NCBI GenBank assembly: GCA_012744475.1
Contig: JAAYBV010000062.1
Span: 1-52,731 of the forward strand
DNA from: Phycisphaerae bacterium
Lineage (GTDB): Bacteria; Planctomycetota; Phycisphaerae; Sedimentisphaerales; Anaerobacaceae
Direction: 5' to 3'
DNA: 52,731 nucleotides
Of the stretch, positions 8,088-18,218 are shown in pieces. Both the position numbers and the translations under genes were made by a program. Below the pieces are notes generated by a model. It had not been told where the DNA came from. It searched no databases and saw only the letters and a program-made list of their open reading frames with translations. How positions within the stretch are numbered: the stretch's first letter is position 1; each line of letters starts with the position of its first letter.

Positions 8088-8993
8088 ATGTCGCTACTGG
8101 TTACAGGCTCGATCGGAATCGATACCGTCAAGACGCCGCACGGGGTCAGCGAGCAATGTCTGGGCGGTTCGTCCATCTACTTCAGCATGGCAGCGAGCTT
8201 CTTCGCGCCCGTGCGGTTCGTGGGCGTGGTGGGCGACGATTGCCCGTTCGACCTCGCGGAGATCTTCAGGGGCCGCAACGTGGACCTGCGGGGCCTGGAG
8301 GTCCGACCCGGCAGCAAGACCTTCGTCTGGCACGGGACCTACCAGGAGAATATGAACGATCGGACGACGGACTACGTCGAGCTCAACGTCCTCCAGGAGG
8401 CGCCGCCGAAACTGCCGAAAGTCTTCAAGGACAGCCGGTTCGTCTTCCTGGCCAACACGGCGCCGGCGCTTCAGCTTGAGTTGCTCGAACAGATCACCCA
8501 GCCCGCGTTCGTTGCGGCCGATACGATGAACCTCTGGATCGAGGGACATCTCGCCGATCTCAAGAAGCTGCTCAAGAGGATCGATTGCCTGATCATCAAC
8601 GACGACGAGGCCAGGCTGCTTTCCGGCCGCTCCAATCTCGTCCAGGCCGCCGACGACGTGCTGGCGATGGGAATGAAGGTGGTGATCGTCAAGAAAGGCG
8701 AGTCGGGTTCGCTGATGTGCGGCGCCGACGGCCGCAAGTTCCTGCTGCCTGCGTATCCGGCCACCGAGGTCATAGACCCGACGGGCGCTGGCGACAGCTT
8801 TGCCGGCGGATTTCTGGGCTGCGTCGCTCAGCAGGGCCGGGCGGATTTCGATACCCTGAAACTGGCGCTGGCGTACGGGACCGTGGTCGCTTCGTTCACG
8901 ATCGCGGATTTCTCCTTGAATGGACTGAGCGGGACCGTCCGCAAGGACATCGACGCCAGGCTCGAAGAGCTGCGGCGATTCACGAGTTTCTGA
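8088..8993 (+). CDS. PfkB-family carbohydrate/nucleoside kinase
   Basis: A 301-aa ribokinase-fold sugar kinase. It opens with LLVTGSIGIDTV, then LGGSSIYFSMAASFF (the N-terminal GG motif) and VGVVGDD. It has the C-terminal PfkB signature DPTGAGDSFAGGF near residues 230-242, including the catalytic Asp of GAGDS. The substrate cannot be assigned; ribokinase- or adenosine-kinase-like activity would fit the family. The ATG at 8088 is 8 nt after the gltX stop with a weak AAGG upstream, so translation may be partly coupled. It continues the run toward thpR and recA. Confidence 0.9.
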   Translation: MSLLVTGSIGIDTVKTPHGVSEQCLGGSSIYFSMAASFFAPVRFVGVVGDDCPFDLAEIFRGRNVDLRGLEVRPGSKTFVWHGTYQENMNDRTTDYVELNVLQEAPPKLPKVFKDSRFVFLANTAPALQLELLEQITQPAFVAADTMNLWIEGHLADLKKLLKRIDCLIINDDEARLLSGRSNLVQAADDVLAMGMKVVIVKKGESGSLMCGADGRKFLLPAYPATEVIDPTGAGDSFAGGFLGCVAQQGRADFDTLKLALAYGTVVASFTIADFSLNGLSGTVRKDIDARLEELRRFTSF

Positions 8994-9011
8994 GAGAACG
9001 GAAGACGCACG

Positions 9012-9578
9012 ATGCGGTGTTTCATTGCGATCGAGATTGACGAAGACATTCGAGCCGCCCTCGGCGACCTCCAGCAAGATCTCATGGCGAACGCGAACAT
9101 CCGCAAGGGCGACGTCAAATGGGTCGGCCCCGAGGCGATGCACCTGACGCTCAAGTTCCTGGGCGAGGTGCGGGACAACGAGGTTGTCAACGTCTGCGAA
9201 GCCGTCAAGGTGGTGACAGCCTGTCATGCGGCGTTCGATCTTTCCGTCAACGAGGTCGGATGCTTCGGCGGCCGCAGCGCCCGCGTGCTCTGGGTCGGGG
9301 CGGGCCTCGATTGCCCCGAACTGCTGGAACTCCAGCAGGACCTCGAGGACGAGCTGGCTTTGGCCGGCTGGCCCAGAGAGGCCCGCAAGTTCTCGGGGCA
9401 CCTGACCCTGTGTCGCATTCGCAACACCAAGGCCGGCTTCGAGATGGCCAGGATGGCCGAGCAATACAAGGACTTCGATCTCGGCACGATGCGCTGTGAC
9501 TCGGTATGCGTGTTTGAGAGTCAACTGAAGCCCGAAGGGCCGATTTATACGTGTCTGGGCCGTTACGAACTGCAGTAG
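9012..9578 (+). CDS. thpR: RNA 2',3'-cyclic phosphodiesterase
   Basis: A 188-aa member of the 2H phosphoesterase family. Both H-x-T motifs are present: H44-L-T46 in [10 protein letters not shown] and H130-L-T132 in SGHLTLCRI. These supply the two catalytic histidines that open 2',3'-cyclic phosphate ends on RNA. The opening [10 protein letters not shown] and the [16 protein letters not shown] context are typical of ThpR (formerly called LigT). It sits 18 nt after the kinase and 44 nt before recA; neighbourhood with recA is common in bacteria. Confidence 0.93.
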   Translation: MRCFIAIEIDEDIRAALGDLQQDLMANANIRKGDVKWVGPEAMHLTLKFLGEVRDNEVVNVCEAVKVVTACHAAFDLSVNEVGCFGGRSARVLWVGAGLDCPELLELQQDLEDELALAGWPREARKFSGHLTLCRIRNTKAGFEMARMAEQYKDFDLGTMRCDSVCVFESQLKPEGPIYTCLGRYELQ

Positions 9579-9622
9579 CAGCCCGAAAACAAGAGGCGAG
9601 ACAATTCGTGGAGATCAACCCA

Positions 9623-10687
9623 ATGGCAAAAGCAAAGAAGGCAACACCGGTCGAGGGCGCCAGCGGCAAGGACGCTGCCCTGCATCGCGTGATCGCACAG
9701 ATCGAGAAGCAATACGGTCAAGGCTCCATCATGCAGATGGACGAGCACTCCTACGCGAAGATCGAAGGCATCGGCACAGGCTCGCTGTCGTTGGATATCG
9801 CTCTGGGCGGCGCCGGGATCCCGCGAGGCCGAATCACCGAACTGTTCGGGCCGGAATCCTCCGGCAAGACCACGCTGGCGCTGCACGCCATCGCCGAAGC
9901 CCAGAAGCTCGGCGGGATCGCAGCGTTCATCGATGCCGAACACGCTCTGGATACCACCTGGGCCAAGCGGCTCGGTGTCGACGTCAGCAGCCTGCTGGTC
10001 AGCCAGCCCGACACGGGCGAGCAGGCCCTCGATATCGCCCAGATGCTGATCGCCTCGAATTCGGTGGACATCATCGTCGTCGACTCGGTGGCGGCGCTGA
10101 CGCCCAAGGCGGAGATCGAAGGCGAGATGGGCGATGCCCACGTCGGCCTTCAGGCCCGCCTGATGAGCCAGGCGATGCGAAAGCTCACCGCCATCATCAA
10201 CAAGAGCCGGACGGCCCTGGTTTTCATCAACCAGATCCGTATGAAGATCGGCGTCATGTTCGGGAACCCCGAAACCACGCCGGGCGGAAAGGCCCTGAAA
10301 TTCTACAGTTCCGTCCGCATCGATCTGCGGCGGATCACCACACTCAAAGACGCCAAGGGCGCCATCGGCTCGCGCGTCCGCGCTCGAATCGTCAAGAACA
10401 AGATCGCCCCGCCCTTCCGCGAGACCGAGTTCGACATCATGTTCGACAGCGGCATCAGCTACGAGGGCGACCTGATCGATCTGGCCCTCGCGTCGGATGT
10501 CGTGCAGCGAAGCGGCGCCTGGCTCAACTACGGCGATCTTCGCCTCGGGCAGGGACGAGAAAACGCCAAGACGTACCTGGCGGAGAATCCCGATCTCCGC
10601 AACGAGATCAAGGAAAAGGTGCTGGCCACCAAGGGTCTGAGCGACCTGGTGAAAGAGAAGACGAAGGGCAAAGAGTCAGAGGAATAG
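9623..10687 (+). CDS. recA: Recombinase RecA
   Basis: A 354-aa RecA, the ATP-dependent strand-exchange protein of homologous recombination and the SOS response. The Walker A motif is GPESSGKTT near residues 76-84, Walker B is [10 protein letters not shown] near 155, and loop L2 is visible as [21 protein letters not shown]. Length is normal for bacteria. The ATG at 9623 has GGAG about 9 nt upstream; a GTG at 9608 is possible but less likely. The PHP-domain gene starts 3 nt after the stop. No obvious SOS box was noticed in the 44-nt gap to thpR, consistent with transcription from further upstream. Confidence 0.97.
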   Translation: MAKAKKATPVEGASGKDAALHRVIAQIEKQYGQGSIMQMDEHSYAKIEGIGTGSLSLDIALGGAGIPRGRITELFGPESSGKTTLALHAIAEAQKLGGIAAFIDAEHALDTTWAKRLGVDVSSLLVSQPDTGEQALDIAQMLIASNSVDIIVVDSVAALTPKAEIEGEMGDAHVGLQARLMSQAMRKLTAIINKSRTALVFINQIRMKIGVMFGNPETTPGGKALKFYSSVRIDLRRITTLKDAKGAIGSRVRARIVKNKIAPPFRETEFDIMFDSGISYEGDLIDLALASDVVQRSGAWLNYGDLRLGQGRENAKTYLAENPDLRNEIKEKVLATKGLSDLVKEKTKGKESEE

Positions 10688-10690
10688 GCG

Positions 10691-11965
10691 ATGGAAATCC
10701 TGCACCGACTGTCGATGAGAATCCTTCTCTGGACGCTCCTGCTGATTTGCACGGCTGCAGCATTGCCCGCACGCGCCGGCGAAGAAACCGGGCCGCGCTG
10801 GTGGAAGGGCAATCTGCACACCCACACCTTCTGGAGCGACGGCAACGACTTCCCTGAGATGGTGGTCCAGTGGTACAAGGACCATGGGTATCACTTCCTG
10901 GCGTTATCCGACCACAATGTGCTGTCGCAGGGTCAGCGATGGATCGCGGTGACCGACGCCCGGCGGGCGGCCTTCGACAAATACCTCACCCGGTTCGGCG
11001 ACGGCTGGGTCGAGACCCGGCAGAACGACAAAGGCGAAACCGAAGTCCGGCTCAAACCACTCACGGAATACCGCTGTCTCTTTGAAGAGTCCGGGCGATT
11101 TCTGCTGATCCAGTCCGAGGAGATCAGCGACAAGGCGCATCTGAACGGCATCGATCTGATCGAGGTGATCCCGCCCCAGGGAGGCGCGACGATGGCCGAG
11201 CTGCTCCAGAACAACATCGACGCCGTCCATGCCCAGCAGGCCAAGACCGGCCAGGCCATGCTGGTCCACGTGAACCATCCTAACTTCCAGTGGGCCCTGA
11301 CAGCCGAAGACATGATTGGACTGCAGGGATTTCGGTTCTTCGAGGTCTATAATGCGCACGGCTATGTGAACAACGAAGGCGATGCGCAGCGGGCCAGCAC
11401 CGAACGGATGTGGGACATCCTGCTGGCAAGGCGTTTGGCCGAGTTGGGATCGGACATCGTGTACGGCGTGGCTACCGACGATGCCCACAACTATCACAAG
11501 TTCGACACCCGCGCCGCCAACCCGGGCCAGGCATGGATCGTCGTCCGAGCAGCGAAGTTGACGCCGGAATCGATCATGGACGCCATGAACGCCGGCGATT
11601 TCTACTGCTCGACCGGCGTGACACTGAAGGACGTTGCGTTCGACGGCACTACCCTGACCGTGGCGGTGGATCCGGAGCCCGGGGTCCACTACAGCACGCA
11701 GTTCATCGGCACGCGGCGCGGTTACGACCCGGCAAGCCAGGCGGTGACCGACGCCGAGGGCAAGGAGATACGAACGACGCGCCGCTACAGCAAGGACATC
11801 GGTGCGGTACTGGCCGAAGTCGAGGGCGTTCTCGCCCGATACCAGTTCCAGGGCGACGAGATCTACGTCCGCGCCAAGGTGGTCTCTTCGCATAAGAATG
11901 ATAAATCCCACGTGCCCGACGAGTGTGAATCCGCCTGGGTGCAGCCGGTCGTTGTCAGACCGTAA
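10691..11965 (+). CDS. Secreted PHP-domain metal-dependent hydrolase
   Basis: A 424-aa exported protein with a signal peptide (MRILLWTLLLICTAAALPARA, about residues 9-29) followed by a PHP domain. Metal-binding motifs are HTHTFWSDG (H43, H45, D50), LSDHN near 72, HVNHPN near 196, and TDDAHNY near 265. PHP proteins hydrolyse phosphoester bonds using a tri-metal site; secreted planctomycete versions have unknown substrates. The ATG at 10691 is 3 nt downstream of the recA stop, with GAGGA inside the recA end as ribosome-binding site, indicating coupling. A second start, M9, would shorten the n-region only. It is probably related in function to the CehA-like protein at 603-2243. Confidence 0.88.
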   Translation: MEILHRLSMRILLWTLLLICTAAALPARAGEETGPRWWKGNLHTHTFWSDGNDFPEMVVQWYKDHGYHFLALSDHNVLSQGQRWIAVTDARRAAFDKYLTRFGDGWVETRQNDKGETEVRLKPLTEYRCLFEESGRFLLIQSEEISDKAHLNGIDLIEVIPPQGGATMAELLQNNIDAVHAQQAKTGQAMLVHVNHPNFQWALTAEDMIGLQGFRFFEVYNAHGYVNNEGDAQRASTERMWDILLARRLAELGSDIVYGVATDDAHNYHKFDTRAANPGQAWIVVRAAKLTPESIMDAMNAGDFYCSTGVTLKDVAFDGTTLTVAVDPEPGVHYSTQFIGTRRGYDPASQAVTDAEGKEIRTTRRYSKDIGAVLAEVEGVLARYQFQGDEIYVRAKVVSSHKNDKSHVPDECESAWVQPVVVRP

Positions 11966-12049
11966 CAGACCGTGTCGTCGAATAAGGATGACTTGCCGTT
12001 CGCCACGGACGGAATTGTTGGAAAGAACCTGACCTGAGGTGCAAACACA

Positions 12050-14767
12050 GTGTTAACCGCCCGCGAAATCCGAAAGAGCTTCATCGAATTCTTCCTTGGA
12101 AAAGGCCACACGTTCGTTCCCAGTTCGCCGCTCGTGCCGCACGGCGATGAGACGCTGCTGTTCACGAACGCCGGGATGAACCAGTTCAAAGACATCTTCG
12201 TGGGCCTGACGTCGCCGCAGTGGCCGCGGGCGGTCAACAGCCAGAAGTGCCTGCGCGTCAGCGGCAAGCACAACGACCTCGAAGAAGTCGGCAAGGACAC
12301 CCGCCATCACACGTTCTTCGAAATGCTCGGCAACTGGTCGTTCGGGGATTACTTCAAGGCCGAAGCAATCGACTGGGCGTGGGAGCTGCTCACCAAGGTC
12401 TGGCAGATCAATCCGGATCGGTTGTGGGCATCGGTTTTCGCGGGCGACGAGAAAGACGGCCTGCCCAAGGACGAAGAAGCCTTACAGCTCTGGACGAAGG
12501 TCACACCGATCCGGCCCGAGCGCGTGCTGGGGTTCGGCAAGAAGGACAACTTCTGGGAGATGGGCGACACCGGTCCGTGCGGCCCTTGCACCGAGATTCA
12601 TATCGATCTCGGTCCCGAAGCGTGTGACATGAAGGACGTCGCGGGCCACCGGTGCGGCGTCAACGGCGACTGCGCCCGCTTCATCGAGCTGTGGAATCTG
12701 GTCTTCATCCAGTACAACCGCCAGCCTTCCGGCCGTCTGGTGCCGCTGTCGGCACACGGCGTGGACACCGGCGCCGGCCTCGAACGCATCGTCTCGGTGC
12801 TCCAGAACAAGGCAGGCAACTACGATACCGACCTGTTCATGCCGATCATTCAGCGCACGAGCGAATTGAGCGGCCACACCTATACATCCAAGCTCGGCAA
12901 CAAGACCGACAACGCGTTCCGCGTGATCGCGGACCACGTACGCACGCTCGTGTTCGCCATCACCGATGGCGCAACCCCCTCCAACGACGGGCGGGGCTAC
13001 GTCATTCGGCGCATCCTGCGGCGGGCGTCACGATTCGGGCGGGAGCTCGACATGCGCGAGCCCTTCCTGCACAAGCTGATCCCCGTCGTGATCGACGTGC
13101 TGGGCGAGGCCTTCCCCGAGATTCGAGATCGAGCTGCACACGTCGCGACAGTCGTGGAAGCGGAGGAGGCCAGCTTCGGTCGAACGCTCGACCGTGGGCT
13201 GGAGATCTTCCGCAGCGCCGCCAAGCGGGCCGCCGCAACCTCCGGCAAGACCATCCCTGGCGACGACGCCTTCCAGCTCTACGACACCTATGGCTTCCCG
13301 CTTGACCTGACGCAACTGATGGCCCAGGAGCGGGGTCTGGCGGTGGACACGGGTCGCTTCGCCCAGTTGATGGATGAGCAGCGGGAGCGCGCCCGGGCCG
13401 CCAAGAAGAGCGATGCCCTGCTTGCCAATCTGACGGACAACGAACTACCGACCACCGAGGACGTGCAGAAGTATCGCACGGATCGCTGCGACAGCACACT
13501 CCTTGGCTGGATCGATCCGGAAGGCTTCAAGAGGCAGGGCCAGGTGCCTCGTGATGTCGAGGTGGGTCTGGTTCTCGACAAGACGTGTTTCTACGCCGAG
13601 TCGGGCGGCCAGGTCGGCGATTGCGGCGTGATCGTCGCCGACGGCAGCGAGTTCGTCGTCGAGACCACGATGCGCATCGCCAACTGCGTTGTTCATCGGG
13701 GCACGTTGACCAAGGGCGCGCTCAGCGCGGGCCAGGCCGTCACCGCGATCGTCAACAAGGACCGCAACGCGATCAAGAAGAATCACACCGCCACCCACCT
13801 GCTCCAGTGGGCGTTGCAGCAGGTGCTCGGCAAGTCCGTGTCCCAACAGGGCAGTTACGTGGGACCCGATTACCTTCGCTTCGACTTCACATATCCCAAG
13901 GCGCCGACGAAGGACGAGCTGGCCAGGGTCGAGACGCTGGTCCGCGAGAAGATCGCATCCGATCTGCCCGTGACCTGGACGGTGATGGCCAAGGACCAGG
14001 CGCAGAAGCTCGGCGCGATGGCTCTGTTCGGCGAGAAATACGGAGAGGAGGTTCGGGTCGTGGCCGTCGGCGCCGGCAGCGAGAACGAGCTCGACAGGGC
14101 GTTCAGCCGGGAATTCTGCGGCGGGACCCACGTAGACCAGCTTGGCTCGATCGGCGGTTTCAAGATCCTCAAAGAGGAGAGCATCTCCGCCGGCGTTCGC
14201 CGCATCACCGCAATGACCGGCGCCGCCCTCATGGCCCATCTCGAACAGGCCGGCGAGGTCATCGACCGCCTGACCGCCCTGCTTCAGATCCCCGCCGACA
14301 AGCTCGCCGACCGCGTCGCGCAGCTCATGGAAGACAACAGGAAGCTCGCCAGGGAGATCAAGAACGCCTCCAGGACCGCCGGACCCGACACCATGGCCGA
14401 GGCCCGCGATCTGCTCGACGCCTGCGAAAAAGCCGGAGATTCCTCGATTATCGTCGGCCGCCTCGCGTCTACTTCCATAGAGCGGGCCCGTGAGGCCGTG
14501 GACATGCTCAAGAAGAAGGCGGTTTCAGCCGCTATCGTGCTGGGCTTCGAAGAAGACGGCAAGGCGACGCTGCTGGCCGGCGTGACGGACGATCTGATCA
14601 AAAAAGGTCTCAAAGCCGGCGACGTCATCAAGGAGATCGCCCCGATCGTCGGTGGCGGTGGCGGCGGCCGACCCCAGATGGCCCAGGCCGGCGGCAAAGA
14701 CCCCGCCAAGCTCGACGAGGCCCTTGCCCGCGCCAAGGCGCTGATTGGGGCAAAGCTCAGCACATAG
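12050..14767 (+). CDS. alaS: Alanine--tRNA ligase
   Basis: A 905-aa class II alanyl-tRNA synthetase of full length. The N-terminal catalytic domain starts TAREIRKSFIEFF and contains FTNAGMNQFKDIF. The editing domain zinc site is H-x-x-x-H in HTATHLLQW (near 581-585) plus CGGTH near 690. The C-terminal DHHA1 region ends with a glycine-rich GGGGGGRPQMAQAGG that helps oligomerise the protein and bind tRNA. Translation starts with GTG at 12050, with GAGG about 10-12 nt upstream. The 84-nt gap after the PHP gene shows no clear terminator. Confidence 0.97.
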   Translation: MLTAREIRKSFIEFFLGKGHTFVPSSPLVPHGDETLLFTNAGMNQFKDIFVGLTSPQWPRAVNSQKCLRVSGKHNDLEEVGKDTRHHTFFEMLGNWSFGDYFKAEAIDWAWELLTKVWQINPDRLWASVFAGDEKDGLPKDEEALQLWTKVTPIRPERVLGFGKKDNFWEMGDTGPCGPCTEIHIDLGPEACDMKDVAGHRCGVNGDCARFIELWNLVFIQYNRQPSGRLVPLSAHGVDTGAGLERIVSVLQNKAGNYDTDLFMPIIQRTSELSGHTYTSKLGNKTDNAFRVIADHVRTLVFAITDGATPSNDGRGYVIRRILRRASRFGRELDMREPFLHKLIPVVIDVLGEAFPEIRDRAAHVATVVEAEEASFGRTLDRGLEIFRSAAKRAAATSGKTIPGDDAFQLYDTYGFPLDLTQLMAQERGLAVDTGRFAQLMDEQRERARAAKKSDALLANLTDNELPTTEDVQKYRTDRCDSTLLGWIDPEGFKRQGQVPRDVEVGLVLDKTCFYAESGGQVGDCGVIVADGSEFVVETTMRIANCVVHRGTLTKGALSAGQAVTAIVNKDRNAIKKNHTATHLLQWALQQVLGKSVSQQGSYVGPDYLRFDFTYPKAPTKDELARVETLVREKIASDLPVTWTVMAKDQAQKLGAMALFGEKYGEEVRVVAVGAGSENELDRAFSREFCGGTHVDQLGSIGGFKILKEESISAGVRRITAMTGAALMAHLEQAGEVIDRLTALLQIPADKLADRVAQLMEDNRKLAREIKNASRTAGPDTMAEARDLLDACEKAGDSSIIVGRLASTSIERAREAVDMLKKKAVSAAIVLGFEEDGKATLLAGVTDDLIKKGLKAGDVIKEIAPIVGGGGGGRPQMAQAGGKDPAKLDEALARAKALIGAKLST

Positions 14768-14832
14768 GACCTCTTGGGTGGATGCGATGTGCGGGACCGA
14801 CCGTCGTCCGCCCATCAGACCTCGAGGGTCTT

Positions 14833-15831
14833 ATGCTGGAGTTTCGCTGTCCGAATTGTTCGCAATGGCTTGTCGTCCGGGAAGATTGGGCCGGTCGCAT
14901 GAGCCGATGCCCCCGGTGCAAGGCCGAGATTGCGATCCCGCAGGCGTCGGCCCCTGAGCCGGTCGTCGAAACGGAAGGAGACGAACTGACGCTTGTCACA
15001 CCGGCCAAGCCGCTGGACAAGGCGATGCTGGATCTGCCCGACGAGCAGGAACTGCGGGACCGGATTGCGGAGCACAGGCACGAGGAGGAACGACTCCTGA
15101 CGTCGCTCGGCATCCAGCGCAAGCCTCCGCACACGGGGCAGCGCCGTTTCGCCTGGCCGATCGACATCCTGCTGTACCCCACCAGCGCATCGGGCCTGAT
15201 CGTAATGGCGGTGCTCATCGGCGCGCCGCTGGCGTTGGCCCTCATCCAATCGTTCCTCCCCATGGTCGGGCGCATCGGTTTCGTGTTCTTCCTCGCCTCC
15301 GTCATCCTCGGCCTTTACGCCGCCTGGTACCTGGCCGAGTGTGTCTACGACAGCGCCCTGGGCGGCACGCGGGCCCCGGAATTCGTCGGAGTCGGACTCG
15401 GGGACATGTGGTCGCGCGTGGTGTACCTGCTGGCGGTCTACTTCCTCTACCTGCTGCCGACGATTCTCTGCGCCATGCTCGCCCAGCGAACCGACGCGAT
15501 CTTCTGGGGCCTCGCAGCGTACAGTCTGGTGTTCTTCCCGATCGGCCTGCTGGCGATGGTCGTCAACGACTCGATCAGCGCGCTGAATCCGGTCTTCCTG
15601 GTGGTTTCGATCTTCCGCGCGTTCTTTCCGTACGTCGGCCTGCTGCTGGTCCTTGTCATTTTGGGCGCGCTCTACTGGTTCGCATCTCAGATCGGTCTGG
15701 ACGATGGATCGCGGCCGTTCTGGCTGGAGGCCGTCGGCCTGGTGGCGTCGATGTATGGTACCTTCGTACTGGCCCACGTGCTGGGCCGCTTCTACTGGCG
15801 CAACGCCGACCGTCTCGACTGGGGACTCTGA
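14833..15831 (+). CDS. Zinc-ribbon membrane protein (paralogue 1)
   Basis: A 332-aa protein of unknown function with an N-terminal zinc ribbon of the MJ0042 kind (C6-P-N-C9 and C26-P-R-C29), an acidic linker (about 35-110) and then five or so membrane segments: about 125-147, 152-175, 192-220, 225-250, 262-290 and perhaps 300-320. It ends with LGRFYWRNADRLDWGL. The zinc ribbon should be cytoplasmic. The next gene has the same architecture and the same ending, so the pair arose by tandem duplication. The ATG at 14833 has GAGGG close upstream; a start at 14782 is possible but lacks support. Confidence 0.85.
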   Translation: MLEFRCPNCSQWLVVREDWAGRMSRCPRCKAEIAIPQASAPEPVVETEGDELTLVTPAKPLDKAMLDLPDEQELRDRIAEHRHEEERLLTSLGIQRKPPHTGQRRFAWPIDILLYPTSASGLIVMAVLIGAPLALALIQSFLPMVGRIGFVFFLASVILGLYAAWYLAECVYDSALGGTRAPEFVGVGLGDMWSRVVYLLAVYFLYLLPTILCAMLAQRTDAIFWGLAAYSLVFFPIGLLAMVVNDSISALNPVFLVVSIFRAFFPYVGLLLVLVILGALYWFASQIGLDDGSRPFWLEAVGLVASMYGTFVLAHVLGRFYWRNADRLDWGL

Positions 15832-15872
15832 GGACGACGTTTGCAGAGAATGACGCCGGAGGAAGAGAAGAC

Positions 15873-16883
15873 ATGGTGACATTTCGCTGCCCGAACTGCG
15901 GTCAGAAGATCCGAGTGCCGGACGAGAAGGCCGGCAGGACCGGACGCTGTCCACGCTGCAAGGCCAGGATCCAAGTCCCGCCGGCGCCCGAGCCGGCGGC
16001 GCCTGAGGCCGTCGTCCCCAAGAAGCCGACTCTGAATGACCTTCTCGATCTGCCCGCTCCGACTCAGGCGCCTCTGCCCCGCAGCCAAGCCGATGAGGTC
16101 GTGACGTCGGAGGCCGAGCAGGGTCAGAGTGTCCCCCTCCCGGCCGACCCTCTGGCCGAGGTGATTGAGGAGCCGCGGTTGCCCTGGTTCCTCGACGCCC
16201 TGGCCTATCCCGTCAGCAGTTCCGGGGCCGTGAACATCGGAGTGTTCGTGATCGCGCCGCAGATCGTGGCGTTCGTGGGCAACTGCTTGGCCAGGTTCAT
16301 CGGGCCGGCTCTTCCCGGGGGCGGCGCCGCGTATCTGACGCGACTGCTGACATTGCCGTTCTACATCGTCTTTGCGTGCTATGTGTGCTACTACATTGCG
16401 CACTGTGTGATCGATAGTTCCAGGGGCCACCGGCGCGCCTCGGATATCCAGATGACGCGCGCATTGAGCTTCGGTGACCTTCTGTCACAAACCATCCTCT
16501 TGATCGCCTGTGTCGCCATCTCGTGCTGGCCCGTGGCTGTCTACTACGTCCTGACCGAGCGGACCGACGCATGGTATTGGCTACTCGGGGCCGTCGGCGT
16601 CTTCTTTCTGCCCATGTCGTTTCTGGGCGGGGTGGTCTTCGATTCCTTCGAAGCGCTGAACCCCCTGCTGATCCTCCAGTCGATATGGCGAACCCTCCTG
16701 CCCTATGGCGCCCTGGTCCTGTTCTTCCTGGCCATCGCCGCTCTGGCCACGGCGGTCATACCTCGCTTGCCGATCTGGGCGTTTCTCCGCCTGGCGGTGC
16801 AGATCTACCTGCTCCTGGTCCTGGCCAACGGTCTCGGTCGGTTCTACTGGCGCTATCGCGACCGGCTGGATTGGGGCATATAG
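15873..16883 (+). CDS. Zinc-ribbon membrane protein (paralogue 2)
   Basis: A 336-aa paralogue of the upstream gene. The N-terminal ribbon has the same spacing (C6/C9 and C26/C29, FRCPNCGQKIRVPDEKAG), followed by a proline/alanine-rich linker (about 35-105) and about six hydrophobic segments. The end, LGRFYWRYRDRLDWGI, nearly repeats that of paralogue 1. GGAGGA lies about 10 nt upstream of the ATG at 15873. Function unknown; two different copies kept side by side suggest a heteromeric membrane complex (inference). It converges on hisD with a 9-nt gap. Confidence 0.85.
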   Translation: MVTFRCPNCGQKIRVPDEKAGRTGRCPRCKARIQVPPAPEPAAPEAVVPKKPTLNDLLDLPAPTQAPLPRSQADEVVTSEAEQGQSVPLPADPLAEVIEEPRLPWFLDALAYPVSSSGAVNIGVFVIAPQIVAFVGNCLARFIGPALPGGGAAYLTRLLTLPFYIVFACYVCYYIAHCVIDSSRGHRRASDIQMTRALSFGDLLSQTILLIACVAISCWPVAVYYVLTERTDAWYWLLGAVGVFFLPMSFLGGVVFDSFEALNPLLILQSIWRTLLPYGALVLFFLAIAALATAVIPRLPIWAFLRLAVQIYLLLVLANGLGRFYWRYRDRLDWGI

Positions 16884-16892
16884 GCGCTACAA

Positions 16893-18212
16893 CTACAGGC
16901 GAATCTGGACGCTGCGGGCGTGAGCGTCGAGACCCTCGACCTGGGCGAGGCGAATGATGTCGTCGGCGCAGGCGGCCAGCCGCTCGGGGCTGTATTCGAT
17001 CAGGCTGATGGACTTGAGGAAGTCGTTGCTGGTCAGGGCGCTGGAGAATTTGGCCCGCGTGCCGGTGGGCAGGGTGTGGCTCGGCCCGGCCCAATAGTCG
17101 CCGACGGCGACCGGCGTATGGGGACCGATGAAGATCGCTCCGGCGTTGGCGATCCGGTCCGCAATCTCCCGGCTGCGGGAGCCGCACTGGATCTCCAGGT
17201 GCTCGGAAGCGAACTCATTGGCCAGGTCCACAGCCGCATCCATATCCGCCACCACGATGACGCGGCTGAATCGCTTCAGCGAGGCCCTGGCTTCATCCGC
17301 TCGGGGAAGCTGCGCGAGCTGCGAGGCGAGCTGCGCGACGATGGCTCGGGCCAGCAATTCGGAATCGGTCACCACGACGGCGCTGCTGTCGGCGGCGTGC
17401 TCGGCCTGGCTGAGCATGTCGGCCGCGACCCAGGCGGGATCGGCCTGGTCGTTGGCGATGATGAACACCTCGCTCGGTCCGGCGATCGAGTCGATTCCCA
17501 CGTAGTCGCCTGCGACGTTCTTCTTGGCGGCCTGAACCCAGGAGTTGCCCGGTCCGACGATGATGTCCACCTTGCGAATGCTCTGTGTCCCGCAGGCCAG
17601 GGCGCCGACCGCCTGTACCCCTCCGATGCGATAGACCTCCTCGACGCCCAACTCGTGACAGACCCCGAGGATGACCGGATGGATGCTGCCCTCGTGACGC
17701 GGCGGCGAAACCACCGCGATCTCCCGGACGCCCGCCACCTGGGCGGGGACCACAGTCATGATGACCGTCGAAGGCAGAGGCGCTGAGGCGCCGGGAACGC
17801 AGACGCCGGCCCGGCGGATCGGGGTGTATCGGATGCCCGTTCCGTCCGAGAAAGCGGAGCTATGGCCGAGGAAGATCTTCGCCTGATACGCGCGGACGTT
17901 CTCGATGGCCTTCCGCAGCGCCGCCAACAGCGCCGTGTCCATCGAGGCATGGGCGGCAGCCAGCGCATCGGGGCCGACGCGAAACTCGTCGGGCCGCAAA
18001 GTGACTCGGTCGAACTTCTCGGTGTAGGCGGCAACCGCCTCATCGCCCCGCTCGCGGATATCGCGAAGAACCTCGACGACCGTTCGATTCTGCTCGCTGT
18101 TCTCGCTCGCCGACCGCGCAGCGCCGAGCATGTCGAGTCGCAGCTTCGCGAGTCTCGCCCTGGCCTGCGGGTCCGACGTCAGGATCAGCAGATCTTGCAG
18201 CCCGTCGCTCAT
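16893..18212 (-). CDS. hisD: Histidinol dehydrogenase
   Basis: A 439-aa enzyme of the last two steps of histidine biosynthesis (L-histidinol to L-histidine, NAD and zinc dependent). Recognisable segments are RRAGVCVPGASAPLPSTVIM, VGPGNSWVQAAKKNV and IAGPSEVFIIA. The zinc-ligand region is LSQAEHAADS, the catalytic Glu-His pair lies in ASEHLEIQ, and AVGDYWAGPSHTLPTG contains a further Asp ligand. A C-terminal histidine (DAHARSVQIRL) is in the expected place. It is the last gene of a minus-strand operon, starting 6 nt after the secreted unknown; no other his genes are present. Confidence 0.96.
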   Translation of the reverse strand: MSDGLQDLLILTSDPQARARLAKLRLDMLGAARSASENSEQNRTVVEVLRDIRERGDEAVAAYTEKFDRVTLRPDEFRVGPDALAAAHASMDTALLAALRKAIENVRAYQAKIFLGHSSAFSDGTGIRYTPIRRAGVCVPGASAPLPSTVIMTVVPAQVAGVREIAVVSPPRHEGSIHPVILGVCHELGVEEVYRIGGVQAVGALACGTQSIRKVDIIVGPGNSWVQAAKKNVAGDYVGIDSIAGPSEVFIIANDQADPAWVAADMLSQAEHAADSSAVVVTDSELLARAIVAQLASQLAQLPRADEARASLKRFSRVIVVADMDAAVDLANEFASEHLEIQCGSRSREIADRIANAGAIFIGPHTPVAVGDYWAGPSHTLPTGTRAKFSSALTSNDFLKSISLIEYSPERLAACADDIIRLAQVEGLDAHARSVQIRL

Positions 18213-18218
18213 CAGATT

